From: Liolophura sinensis
Lineage: Eukaryota > Mollusca > Polyplacophora > Chitonida > Chitonidae
Length of the DNA stretch: 64,000 bases
Assembly (NCBI RefSeq): GCF_032854445.1
Contig: NC_088302.1
Span: 10,041,338 to 10,105,337, forward strand
Reading direction: 5' to 3'
Position 1 is the first letter of the stretch. Every line of letters begins with the position of its first letter. Positions 24,885-35,194 of this stretch are shown one piece after another. A program made the translations under genes and the position numbers. Under the pieces are notes generated by a model, which saw only the letters and a program-made list of their open reading frames with translations, made no database searches and was not told the DNA's origin.

Positions 24885-25135
24885 ATTCTTGATAGTTTTT
24901 ATTCATCTTTAAAAGAGATGATTCATCTTAAAGGGAGATTAACCATTTCTGAATGACATTATTTCATTTTTGAATGATATTATTAAACAAAGGATGATTT
25001 TTTCATCTTAATTATTAATTATTCAGTTTGAGAAGCTATTATTTATTATGCTAAAAGGTTATTCATCTTGAAATGAAAACATTCATCATGAGCTGAAATC
25101 ATTCATCATGAGACGAGATAATTTATCTTTCTCCT
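24885..25135 (+). repeat. Degenerate ATTCAT-based tandem repeat
   Basis: The motif 'attcatc' followed by 'ttgaaatga', 'atgagctgaaatc' or 'atgagacgagat' recurs every 20-25 bp. It is less regular than the neighbouring 23-bp array and of unrelated sequence. Confidence 0.6.
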
Positions 25136-26024
25136 AGCTAAACGAAACACCTTCACTAGTGCGGTGGTCAGTGTCGATAACCACTGTCCTTGAAATTGAC
25201 CCTGAGCACAAAATTTGTGCCGAGAAGGGCTTACTTGCCATTAACCCATATACAGTTCCATCCAAACAGAGAAGCCAGACTATGGAGATCAGACCTAAAG
25301 CCATGGACAAAATTCTTTTGAAGTATCGAATAGGGCATTACAGTTTTCAATTTTTTGCTAACATTGTAAAATACTTCCTGGCAGCGATATAATTCAAAGA
25401 GGTGTAATTGCCATAAGGCTTTAAGGCAGTTATTCCTTGGAAATTTCCCACGATATTTTCTTCAGTAAGGGTAGATTTCATTTACATTTGTCGTCTTTTT
25501 TGAAATTTGAGGATTTAATATTCTTACTTTTGTATACCCCCATACCACTTGTATCTCAAATGCTCTTCCGAGAAATGCTCTGTCTTCTTGCAGCATTGAT
25601 TGAATTTTGATGGTAGTTATAACAAACACAGCCACTGTAACTTGTGCCATGTAACACTCTGTCCCGTTTTATTAATTTATTAATTAATTAATTTATTTCA
25701 TTGGCGTCTTGTAAATTGACTTTTTGATCAGGTTGCGTCACTGATTAGTTACGAATATGTATATTGCCACAAACACACAGCAGGTACCCCCAGTTCTGAA
25801 ATGAAAAAACAAAGACTTTACACCAAGCGAGAGCCCACCCGAATTCAGACTGTAAACTTCAGATTATCATGTTTACTGCAGATTGACTAAATTAAATGCA
25901 CAGCAGTGCCTGTCAGTCCGTCCTCAAGAGAAAGTATGTAGGAATTTTAAAGGAATTTTAAACAAAGCTTAGGACACGATATCTCGAAAGCTAAAACATC
26001 TGATTCAGGGTTTCGTTAGCTTAG
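25136..26024. other. No feature recognised
   Basis: Short open frames only. A small ATTA-rich run lies at 25670-25695. No conserved match elsewhere in the window was noticed. Confidence 0.35.
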
Positions 26025-26047
26025 TTCACGAGGAATTTATTATTTGT

Positions 26048-26267
26048 GTGGTCGGTTAGCGCGCTAGCGCAGCGTAATGACCCAGAAGCCGCTCACCCAT
26101 GCTGTCGCTGTGAGTTCAAGTCCACCTCATGCTGGCTTCCTCTCCAGCCGTAGGTGGGAAGGTCTGCCAGCAACCTACGGATGGTCGTCACCTAATGCTG
26201 GCCGCCGTCGTATAAGTGAAATATTCTTGAGTACGGCGTAAAACACCAATCAAATAAATAAATAAAT
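26048..26267 (+). mobile_element. Type-1 SINE private to U1, with target-site duplication
   Basis: The SINE body and tail are bounded by 'attatttgt' at 26039-26047 and 26268-26276. The empty site is visible in U3 at about 45430 (aatttattatttgtttata). The head is truncated, beginning at 'gtggtcggttagcgcgct'. The tail is 'gtacggcgtaaaacaccaat' plus aaat repeats. The internal promoter is partly lost. Confidence 0.93.
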
Positions 26268-29200
26268 ATTATTTGTCTGTAAAATAACCTATGCAAATCC
26301 CGACTGATGGTGTTAATTCACATTACCTATTACATGTAACTGAATAGTTTCAGCCAAGCTAGAGACAGATAATCCAAACAGTTCTCGCCTGCGAAGCTGC
26401 ATTCGGCGCCGACTGGCGTCTTTGTGTGAGACATATTGCCACACAGACAAGCTCACCGCTCCACAGCGTCATTAATTCCTCAATCATTTAGCTAGTGCAT
26501 GGTTAGGGGAATAATCCAATTCACATTACTGAATAAAAACACTGATATATATTGGCATAAGCTAAATCTATAGGTGCACTGTAAGCAGTCGTAATTTGTG
26601 CCTGGGCAAAGGTCTAAGGTAAAATATACGTACGCCCCATTAATAAATCCGCTCATTCAATTTGAAAACCAGAAAAAGAAAAAATGTCCCGTTCACTGGC
26701 CATAAACATTCAGCTCCAAAACAACTGGTCATCAAATATGGAATGAATCTTTATGATTGTCTCCTCATGCACTATACTGGCGACCTTTGATTTCTTCGAA
26801 CTGTTAGTTAAACAATGATGCAGAGTGTTGTCATATGACCTGGTATGGTAAGGCGGGAAATCGGTCACAGGGCAAAAAACTGTGCACCTCAAGAAACCAA
26901 CCACACCATATAGCTGTGAGTGACAGCTGCTAACACACTCTTAAGGCTACTTCATTTTTCAGTTCTGTTTTACTCTCCTCCTGATATTTGGCAATCATGC
27001 GATTTACAAAGTTTCAAACATGCACTGAAGCGATCTATAGGTTATAATATCCAGAAATCCTTTTTTTTTTTACATTAGACACTGCAGAGTGGGTAAATCA
27101 CTGCACCACAAATGTAACTTTCTGAAAAATCCTTGGGCATGCAGTTATGCATCTGTCAGTCAAATAAATATATAACAAATATAGCGTTCAGCCTTATACT
27201 TCCGCTACGCATAACATGCTGATGTCAGTGATAGCTAGAGGACCACGTAATAGGATTCACGAATGATTTGGCTACAGTTGCCACACGTCATAACGATTAT
27301 TTAATGCAAGATGGCCTATATCTTTACTAATACAAAAGTATGCTTCCAAAGAAGAAGAAAAAAGAACAACAAAGATTCGAACATTTCCACGAGGACACAA
27401 CCTGTTTTCAACAGTGACTTCGTTAGATCAAAACCTGAGTGACTACGGTAGAAATATGGATTTTAAACGTGCCAAAATATGACAAAATGATCACATTATA
27501 AAATTTATATTGTATACATGAAGGCAAACGTTAACCAAAACGAAACTTTGACAGCACGTAGAAATACACACATGAAAGTTTCAGTAAAGATATTTTAGTG
27601 GTTAGCATTGATCTTCATATTGTAAATTACAAAAAAAACTGCCTCCATTGAACGAAAAATTTACGTTTTAGATCCGAAGTGCATTTTTGGAGGGTTCTTC
27701 CTAAGTAATCATTTCTTTTATGGTCATATAACATTTATGGGTGCTTTTACCAACTTTTATATTTCTGATTTGGAAATTGACAGAACTGTGCTTGGATTTT
27801 AAAATTTGCTCTTTCTTATCATACTTCTCTGAGGCCTATCCTCCGTCTCAGGTCCTTTAGCGCTGCTGGTACAGGTGTTTCTGTCCACGTGACAACTCCT
27901 ACGTGTTTCTTTTCAGACGTTTGTATCGATTATAGAATCCCGAGAAGATTCTAAAAAAGGTTTCCAGAGTGTGGTCAGAATACGCTAGCTAATAAGATTT
28001 CCTGATTACCTTACTGGTTTGTTATAGATAGTTTTTAAGTCAGTTATATTTCACAAGCTCCTCCAAGAGGATGTGCCAATTGAAAAAGCAAAAGTACCGT
28101 AATACACGTGTTGAAGTATTTTTTGACCAAACCATGCACACGCTTCAGTCAAAGAGTTCAGCTTTTTGCTGATGTGTTTATTTCAAATTTGCTACTCTGG
28201 TCGGACGTTAAGACATCTGGAGAGTTTTTACTCATTGTGTCCAAGCTCCATTTTGGTGAATTTTGGCAAAGAACCTTTGCCGTTAAATGTCTCGAGGTAA
28301 TTCGCTCATCCTGTTTTCAGTCGAACCCCAATCACACACTCCTAAATCCTTTATGTTATAGGCAGCTGTCTTCTGTTTATAAGCTGAAATTTGCCATTTT
28401 CAGGGACCAGGTCACAGTTAACGGCTGAGGGCTGTGATAAGGCTTCATTTCGAGATTTCCGGTGATTATTTCACGAGTTTCTAGGTATGGTAAGGCTAGG
28501 CAACTTGCAGACGCTAGCTTCCAAGCGATCATATATTCACGTATTTCTACACTCAGAGGCTAGAGCCTAGCTTTCCTTCTGTAAGTAGAGAAAAGTTAGT
28601 ATTTAGGACCTTTAGCACGTCTGTATTTCAACTGCCTTCTAAAGTAATTAGAAAAGCATTTTACCTTTAATCTTTATCCATTTATTTATTTTATGGATGG
28701 AGAAAACACGATCACCAACCTTTGCCAAGTTCTTGACGATATTTCTCACGTGTGATATACAGATATTTACACCATACCCGGAGAAGACAAGTGGTCTTTA
28801 ACAAACTTTAGACTGTGTAAAACGGCAACACGAACGTTACCAAGGCCTTAGAAAATGTATGAGTTGGACGTATACCAATTCCCTGTCAAAGGACGGGTTT
28901 CTTCAAGCCACTTCATTTTGATCAGTTCTTTCATTGGTAATGTCTCGATGATGAGTGGGTCAAAACGACCAAATCTCGCTTGATCCAAACCAAACCTCGA
29001 AAGACCACACCCAATTCAGCGAGGGCTGGACTGGAACCTGTGACCTCAATGAACAACAGAGAGGCGTCTGCTGGATAGAATAAATTCGATGGCTCAACCA
29101 GAAGCTCTGAGAATTCAAGATACGGATATCACTAGCAAGCAAAAGCAAGACGATTTCATGATAAACGGGAAGTATTATCAATTTTCACTAACGTCTGGAA

Positions 29201-30675
29201 GAATTTATGTCACCAGTCAGCATTAGAAAAGCAATCAGCGTCAGGAAATACATCAAGGTGGATTTATTCCCAGTGCTCAGTCTGAAACCACTATATCAAC
29301 ATCAGTAAACATATTGTATTAACAGATGTGTTGTAGTTCATGTCGGTGGTTTAAATGTGTTTTTAAAGCATTTGAAACAAGTTAGCCGCGCTAAAGACGT
29401 TGAATAGCTCCCTTGAGAAAACAGGGATTTATCTCACGAAAAAGTAACCTCTTGCATGTGTGTCGTCTGTTGTATTACAAGTGGTGGGAATATAATCATT
29501 ATACATGACAGGTATCACCTTAATGGTGGGTGGGGCTATTGTTATCTAGCTACAGATGATGGGAAGGAATTCTGAAGTCCACATATACTGAGGCACCTGA
29601 CTGGGTGTGGCCACCTCGTTCCTCATGGCTACATGCAGTGCTAATGAAATATGACAAACACCTACCTATAACGCCATGTACAAATGTGACGCAGGAAGTC
29701 ATGGGAGATTGCAGCTCTACAAAAACTGTTAGTCAAAAGTATGAGTTATTTTCACAAAGATCGTGCTATGGCTACAGATTTATGTGGCCACAGCGATATA
29801 CCACGTCTACTGGTCCAAAGTTTTGACCACAAGCCAGCCCATTCATCTCTGATACGATTGACTACCTGTTGTGAGACAAATAAAAGCAACAGTCACTGAC
29901 AACCCAACTTGATAAGAAACATAGTCTATATAGCCTATCAATTTTGAGCCTCGTATGTGTTTCGCGACTGGCAAATTAACTCTTGGAGAGAAGTGATACT
30001 TTAGTCGTAAAATGTATATTTGTTGAAAATATAAACGGGAAATATACATTGACCTCTGTCTTAGCTGTCTAACAGGGCGTGTAATTTAATGTTGTACTGG
30101 CTGAGAGCGGAATAATATATGCGGTGAATTCGTAGATTCTAATCCATACAAAAGGATGATATAATGGTTGGAGAAACTGTTTATGTCCAATTGCTGTTCG
30201 TATGTTATTACTGTAATGTTGTATAAATGTTTTCTTTCAGCGAAGCAGAGGATAAAGTAGGTATGGGGTGAATGAGTTAAACCCAAAGGATGTTGGTGTA
30301 TTTATGCTCATCCGGGATGGCAGAAAGAATAAGAACACGATGTCGATTTTTACGTTGTGTATGGATTGGCTATGTCAGTTGAATCTACAATATATCTTCA
30401 GCCGCCTATGATTGTGACTAGTGCACGTTGAAAGATATTTTCAGAATCGGGAAGGAGGGGTGATTTAGTCTATTACATGATAACGTGTCCTGATTGTCGA
30501 ACATCATACATGGTGTATGATTATGTTTATTACGCAATAATAATGATGATTAATCTTTGAATTTGGCTCACTTAATTATGTGTCTCTGTTCCTTCAAATT
30601 AAACGCACTGAATGAAGATCATGTAGAAATGATAGCATATATAGCAAGCCCAAAATGTCCCCCAGTCAAGTGTCT

Positions 30676-30970
30676 CGTAAAAATCCAGGGTCAATCCTGG
30701 GTCGGTCACATCTAAAATCATAAGAAAAGAACTTGTAGCTTCTTCTCTTTGCGTTCAACATTAAGGGGAAGTGCAAAGGCTGATTGAAACGTATGAGTAT
30801 AATGGCTCCGGTGGTGCAGTTTACTTGCCTTTGGTAAGTCGTTTCAGTGAAGCAGCACTAGAGCGGTGGAAATACATCCTGCAACAAGGAGGCACTTTAA
30901 GAACTCTTTTATCGTCACACGACTGAAAAACTGCTAAGTGCGATGTTAAACCTCAAACATTCACTCACTA
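30676..30970 (+). mobile_element. Type-2 tRNA-derived SINE, U1 copy of a shared insertion
   Basis: The B box 'gggtcaatcctgggtc' is present. The A-box part of the tRNA head is deleted. The body shows the family landmarks 'attaaggggaagtgcaa', 'gaaacgtatgagtataatgg', 'gcggtggaaat.catcctgcaacaaggaggc' and the end 'gttaaacctcaaacattcac'. It lies at the same position in the unit as 42256 and 49968. Confidence 0.85.
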
Positions 30971-31083
30971 TTTTTTATGGTGGCAGCTGTGGTAATTAAA
31001 ATACATCAAATTATTAAAACAGGGTAAAAGGAGGCTGTTTTACAAGCAAACACAAAGACATTCTCTCGGGCTACTATTGGACC

Positions 31084-31256
31084 TGTGATATCCAACTATA
31101 AAGGCTTTACTTTTAATCAGGAAAACACTTCAATTTAATGCCACTGAGTTCTGTTTACAACATGTCTACCTACACTCGCTCCCATGCTGCTTGCCAGCCA
31201 CTTTCCGGCATACAATGATATATGCATTGGCAGTCACTCATATGTCGTAATCGACC
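31084..31256 (-). repeat. Gypsy 3' LTR (element sense)
   Basis: Begins TGTGATATCCAACTATAAAG on the plus strand and ends GTCGTAATCGACC. Same length as the partner at 35022-35194. Confidence 0.93.
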
Positions 31257-31505
31257 ATAAACAGTACATCTCTCTCTGAATGAAACTTTTAAAAATCTTT
31301 GGAGTGTTAGACAAAGGGTTTTGAACATCAAACATGGAAAGGTAACTTTCCGTAATTACATGTTAAACAACGTAAAGGGTACATGCCTGTACATTCATTT
31401 CTCTAACACAGATTGTCTGAACTGAAACTTGTAGATATATGTAATTAAACATTCGTTCACAACATCACTGGAATTAAAACTGGAAAAGAATGTTCATGTA
31501 TAATG

Positions 31506-31835
31506 TCACTGGAATGGAATATTCATGTATAATGTCTCTGGAATGATGTTTAATGTCAAATACATGAAAATGGGATTTCTAAAATTACGGTGGCTAGGCG
31601 ACAGGGGCAGACGATGATATACAGCGAGTGTGTCTATACGACTAAAGTCTTTGAAACGAACTGGGGGCTTTCGTTTCCGTGTTGATCTCCGCTGTTCACC
31701 TGGAGGTTTCAGGCGGGACAAAGCTGCGTGGAGGGACCACTTGACAGCTGCGTTGGTGAACTCGGAGGGGTTGTCGACCTTGGAGGGCTGTTGGGCAGTG
31801 GGACGCTGAGATCAGCATATTCCTCCTCCTCCTCT
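31506..31835 (-). pseudogene. Gypsy pol C-terminal tail
   Basis: After the integrase stop at 31835 a frame continues with a Pro/Ser-rich stretch and then RRSTRKRKPPVRFKDFSR, the basic R-x-R-KPP-RF/Y motif that closes many Gypsy polyproteins. The frame is broken by at least one stop or frameshift relative to integrase. The last 40 or so codons before the stop at 31506 are probably read-through of untranslated sequence. Confidence 0.7.
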
Positions 31836-32640
31836 TAGAAGGTAGGACTAACATCTGCGATGACTGACTTGAAGTGCGATGCATTACGGGTGATGGCGTG
31901 CTGTCCACGATGAGCAGTAACCATGCTGCCCTTCATGCTAGTGATTCTGTATGGACGAGGATCAAATGGAACAGAAAGTTTATTTCTTTTCCGTTGTCGC
32001 ACAAGTATGATGTCACCTACAGACAGTTGATTTTGTTTTGCGTTGCGTCTGTTGTCGGCGTATGATTTCGCCTTCTGCTTACTGAGGGCGTCGTGCTCAG
32101 CAGTTCTGCTGTGACTATCAGAGGTAGTCGGTATTTGTGGAAGAACAATGTTCATCTGACGTCCGGTCAGTGCTTCAAATGGCGAAATATGGGTGGAGGG
32201 ATGTGGTGTTGCCCAATAATGTCTGAGAAATTTGAATATTTCCTGCTTCCAATTCCTTTGTTCGACTGATGAAGCTGTGATGTATTTGTTTAGGGTTGCC
32301 ATAAAACGTTCTACCTCACCGTTTGCTTCGGGCCAGAATGGGGTAATGGGTTGGTGTTTGAAACCAACGTTTGTGGCAAAGTCTTTGAGGTCCCGGCTGT
32401 TGAAAGGCGGTCCGTTATCGGATTTGACTTTTTGTGGAACACCTTGTCGCCCGAATATAGCATCGAGTTTCGGAATTACCACTCTGAATGAGGTGGAACT
32501 CACGATTTCGATTTCTGGAAAGCGACTGTATTCGTCAACAACGACAAGTAGGTATTCGCCAGATGGGAAAGGTCCTGTGAGATCAACCGCTACTTCTTAC
32601 CATGTCCACATGGAAGTTTTGTCATGCACAGTGGCTCGCG
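31835..32640 (-). pseudogene. Gypsy integrase core and C-terminal domain
   Basis: The rve core is well preserved. The first Asp is in VAVDLTGPF (about 32590), the second in KSDNGPPFNS and the third acidic residue in PEANGEVERFM. Counting in the frame that opens at 32503, the Asp is residue 29 and the Glu residue 65, which gives exact DD(35)E spacing. The C-terminal part (QLSVGDIILVRQRKRNKLS ... RNASHFKSVI) is typical of Gypsy integrases without a chromodomain. A stop codon at 32597-32599 separates the zinc-binding domain from the core. From 32596 to 31835 the frame is open. The Met at 32503 is internal and not a real start. This is the best-preserved coding block in the window. Confidence 0.9.
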
Positions 32641-32773
32641 CGTTAACAGACGGCTTGTAGAAGCTTGAAAGAGGAAGGCATGAGCTGATGCGTCGTTCGG
32701 TTAACCTGTCAATACCTGGAAGCCAGACTTTCTGTCTAAGCAGTTGTTTGATCTTTACAATTTTTTGATCTTT
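32640..32773 (-). pseudogene. Gypsy integrase zinc-binding region remnant
   Basis: The minus strand reads KIVKIKQLLRQKVWLPGIDR, then LTERRISSCLPL, which is the segment following the His residues of the HHCC domain (usual form ...K-x-LLR-x-K-V-W-x-PG-x-D). The upstream His-bearing part is missing and is replaced by the inverted repeat at 32774-32811. The second Cys of the SCLPCQ-type motif is lost. Confidence 0.75.
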
Positions 32774-32931
32774 GCAGTACAGCCTGGAGATTTGTGTCGT
32801 GTCCACGTTGGTCGTGTTCACGTTGGCGGAGCTGATCCGTGACCTCCCAGGTTCAATGAACTTATCAGATGACATCATGGTACATGATGAAAACCAACGT
32901 GAACACGACACAAATCTCCAGGCTGTACTGC
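32774..32931. repeat. 38-bp inverted repeat (37/38) inside the Gypsy element
   Basis: Left arm 32774-32811 (GCAGTACAGCCTGGAGATTT...) and right arm 32894-32931 are reverse complements with one mismatch. The spacer is 82 bp. The left arm is followed by a 15-bp partial tandem copy of its own end (tcgtgttcacgttgg, 32812-32826). The right arm is genuine RT coding sequence on the plus strand (NQREHDTNLQAVLQ). The left arm is its duplicate at the edge of the inversion. Confidence 0.92.
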
Positions 32932-32992
32932 AGAGACTGAAGAAAATGGTGTGAAACTCAATGCTGACAAATGTGTATCGCGTTTTGGAAGA
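32822..32992 (+). pseudogene. Inverted RT segment of the Gypsy element (S-D-D box, plus strand)
   Basis: The plus strand reads AELIRDLPGSMNLSDDIMVH, then DENQREHDTNLQAVLQRL, a frameshift, and LNADKCVSRF. This is the RT palm segment with the catalytic Asp-Asp pair, which should follow the minus-strand QNAI of the preceding RT block. It lies in the opposite orientation to everything else in the element. The junction to the minus-strand RT falls at about 32980-32995. Confidence 0.88.
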
Positions 32993-33657
32993 TTTCTGAG
33001 TCTGCGTTGACGCCAAACATGAGACGCTTGTACCGTCTTAGACCAAGATGGGTACTGAAAGTGGTTATGTTGCGACTTGCAACATCAAGTTCTAACTGGT
33101 GGTATCCAGCTGTTAAATCTAGCTTACTGAACACGGTGGCAGAGGTCAGGTCGGCGATCAGGTCATCGACAGTATGCATTGGATGGTTTTCGCGCTTGTT
33201 TGCTTTATTCGCCTCCCTCATATCGACGCAGACCCGAACGCCTCTAGATTTCTAAGACCACGACGCTAACCCAAGGGGCTGGTCCTTCGATCTTTTCGAT
33301 TATGTCTGGAGATTCTTATCTCTGTAGCTCGGCCTCGACATCTTTGCGGGCCTGGAAAGGTATGTGGCGCTGCGGCTGGTGTTTCGGACAAACTGATTGG
33401 TCGATGTGAAGGTGAACTTGCTTGTCTTTTATTTTGCCGATACCTTCAAACAAATCAGAAAACTGTTTGGTTATCACTTGTCTCCATGAATTAGAGTCAC
33501 GTGACTGGTTTGTTGAGATAGTGCTCACAATAGGTGGAATGTACAACACTGTAAGTTTCTTTTCTGTCTGATAGGTCAAGAGGTTACCAATCTTACCAGT
33601 GACCACAAAGAATTTCTCTGATGTGGTGATGTTGTCATGGGTAATATCAGAAAACAC
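32960..33657 (-). pseudogene. Gypsy RT N-terminal half and protease-RT linker
   Basis: 33657-33316 reads as the linker and pre-RT region (FEGIGKIKDKQVHLHID, QRHIPFQARKDVEAELQR). After stops and a frameshift, 33221-32970 gives the fingers and first catalytic region: MREANKANKRENHPMHTVDD, then FSKLDLTAGYHQLEL (catalytic Asp in KLDL) and MFGVNADSEIFQNAI. The stop after ELQR and the shift near 33250 inactivate it. RNase H is absent. Confidence 0.88.
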
Positions 33658-33659
33658 TG

Positions 33660-33800
33660 TTCCAGAGACAGTAAGGGGGAATTTATGCCATATGGAAACA
33701 GGTGTGTATTCGATGGCTTCAGACTGAGGTTTGGGTTGGCACGTTTAATGTTGTCATAGGTGTCAATGTCAATTATGTTTACAGATGAGAAAATCATGAT
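33660..33800 (-). pseudogene. Gypsy aspartic protease remnant
   Basis: SSVNIIDIDTYDNI and the following LSLKPSNTHLFPYGINSPL match the segment after the active-site DTG/DSG triad in Gypsy proteases. The triad itself is not present in this frame (MIF stands before SSVN), so the catalytic Asp appears lost. A frameshift near the end joins it to the RT linker. Confidence 0.7.
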
Positions 33801-33824
33801 TAAATCATAAATGGTATTGAGGGT

Positions 33825-34115
33825 TCATTCAGTACCAATTGTCGTATGGGCAGTGTCACCTTCATTCACTTTGCCAATGACAGCAGCTGAGACAGAGTAA
33901 ACGTATTCGTCGTCACTGTCAGACTTTGGTCGCGATTCTTCACGCACGTTACGTACTTCTTGTTTATTTTGCTTGCGGAGTCGCGATTGGCATACAGACG
34001 AAAAGCGATTAATATTTGTGACCATATTTGCAGGTTTTTTTCCTTCGCAGGACAGGATTTTTTGTACGGCAGGTTGTATCCACAATAACCACATGTCGAC
34101 TGTCCGTTCTGCATG
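33825..34115 (-). pseudogene. Gypsy gag nucleocapsid region, frameshifted
   Basis: One frame reads CGYCGYNLPYKKSCPAKEK, a CCHC knuckle with the His replaced. A different frame supplies RLRKQNKQEVRNVREESR and SDSDDEYVYSVSAAV, the acidic linker normally found before the protease. The two are out of frame with each other. Confidence 0.75.
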
Positions 34116-34188
34116 TATTTACCTGCAGGTTGTACGAGGTTACGTGTTTGTTTGGTGTCCGCCCAACTCGCCGACCTCGCGAATAACG

Positions 34189-34845
34189 CTACGCGTTAGA
34201 GTCACCTGGCGAGCGTTGGATAGCGTTGAAAAGTGCTGGCTGGTGATTGCTGTCATCTTCCACACGACTGACTTGCATTTTGCTGACTTCAAAGGCACGT
34301 CCTGCATCTAAGAGGTCTTTTAAATCCAAGTTTTCATGTAAAGCACGTCGACGTAGTCTCTGAGATGTGTACGTCAGGACGATTTGTGAAGTTATTTCCT
34401 TATCAACATTCGTGATGTCACAAGTTTTTGCCAGGCGTCGTAAATGGGTATGATATGAGTCTAGTGTTTCATTGTCCCCTTGTTTTGCTTGACGGAAGTT
34501 ATACAGTTCGAAAGGGTTCACTTTGGGACAGAAATACTCAGTCAGTTTTCTAACAGCAGTGTCATAGCCATCGCTCTCTCCGGTATCAGGAAGTGTGTCG
34601 ATTTCATCAACATCTGCACCAGCGTAATGAAGCAGTAAGGCACGCTTACGGAGAGGGTTGTCGACGTCCAGGGTGATCAGCAGACGTTCCAAGCGCGACA
34701 GCCATTTTGTCCAGCGCGTCCCGACGTTGCCGTCTAAGTGGACATCAAAACTGGGGAAAACGGGCAAATTGGCAGCCATTCTCTTGAAAGCGCACACGGC
34801 AAGGGAAAAGTCGCTTGAATGAGCTGTTGTCATGGGCTGTGGCAC
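34189..34845 (-). pseudogene. gag: Gypsy Gag (matrix/capsid) open frame
   Basis: An open frame of 218 codons. The likely original start is the internal MAANLPVFPSFDVHLDGN (Met at 34794), because the residues before it do not look like Gag. Typical capsid sequence follows: WTKWLSRLERLL, KRALLLHYAGADVDEI, FELYNFRQAKQGDNETLDSY, CDITNVDKEITSQIVLTYTS, RLRRRALHENLDLKDLLDAG. It runs intact to a stop just before the nucleocapsid, so Gag is truncated. It forms the first gene of the minus-strand element, about 210 bp after the primer-binding site. Confidence 0.9.
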
Positions 34846-35001
34846 TTTGTAAGGAGTATAGGTCGAGCTGAGTTAAACTATCGAGTCCAAAAGCACAGTT
34901 CAGAAAAGCTCATTAGGTGCCTAGTTTTCGTGGCAGGCAAAGACAGTTCATACCTCGAGTGACAGAATCGAGCACTCACATCCCTGTGGCCGGTCGGCAG
35001 T

Positions 35002-35018
35002 GTTCATCCCCGTCGCCA
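35002..35018 (-). promoter_or_regulatory. Gypsy primer-binding site
   Basis: Three bases inside the 5' LTR the minus strand reads TGGCGACGGGGATGAAC, the usual position of the tRNA primer site. The Gypsy relic at 2057 has a closely similar site (TGGAGACGAGGATG). Confidence 0.8.
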
Positions 35019-35021
35019 TAA

Positions 35022-35194
35022 TGTGATATCCAACTATAAAGGCTTTACTTTTAATCAGGAAAACACTACAATTTAATGACACAGAATTCTGTTTACAACA
35101 TGTCTGCCTACACTGGCTCCCATGCTGCTCGCCAGCCACTTTCCGGCATACAATGATATATGTATTGGCAGTCACTCATATGTCGTAATCGACA
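35022..35194 (-). repeat. Gypsy 5' LTR (element sense)
   Basis: In element sense it begins TGTCGATTACGACATATGAG and ends GTTGGATATCACA, the standard TG...CA termini. Confidence 0.93.

Larger units (their letters stand above)
31084..35194 (-). mobile_element. Ty3/Gypsy LTR retrotransposon, nearly full-length but rearranged
   Basis: Two 173-bp LTRs flank gag, protease, partial RT and integrase, all read on the minus strand except one inverted RT segment. Length is 4.11 kb. The shortfall against a typical element of about 5 kb fits the missing RNase H and RT C-terminus. The LTRs differ at about nine positions by eye (about 5%), so the insertion is moderately old. Flanks are tandem-unit sequence whose uninterrupted form is seen at about 42740 and 50430. 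No clear target-site duplication is present. Stops and frameshifts make it non-autonomous. Confidence 0.93.

Noticed and set aside
28108-28428. 106-codon frame in U1
   Set aside because: It is broken in the U3 and U4 counterparts (46488 and 53800), does not begin at an ATG, and has no recognisable motif.
31874-32660. Plus-strand frames across the Gypsy integrase
   Set aside because: Antisense shadows of the minus-strand integrase, which has the DD35E motifs.
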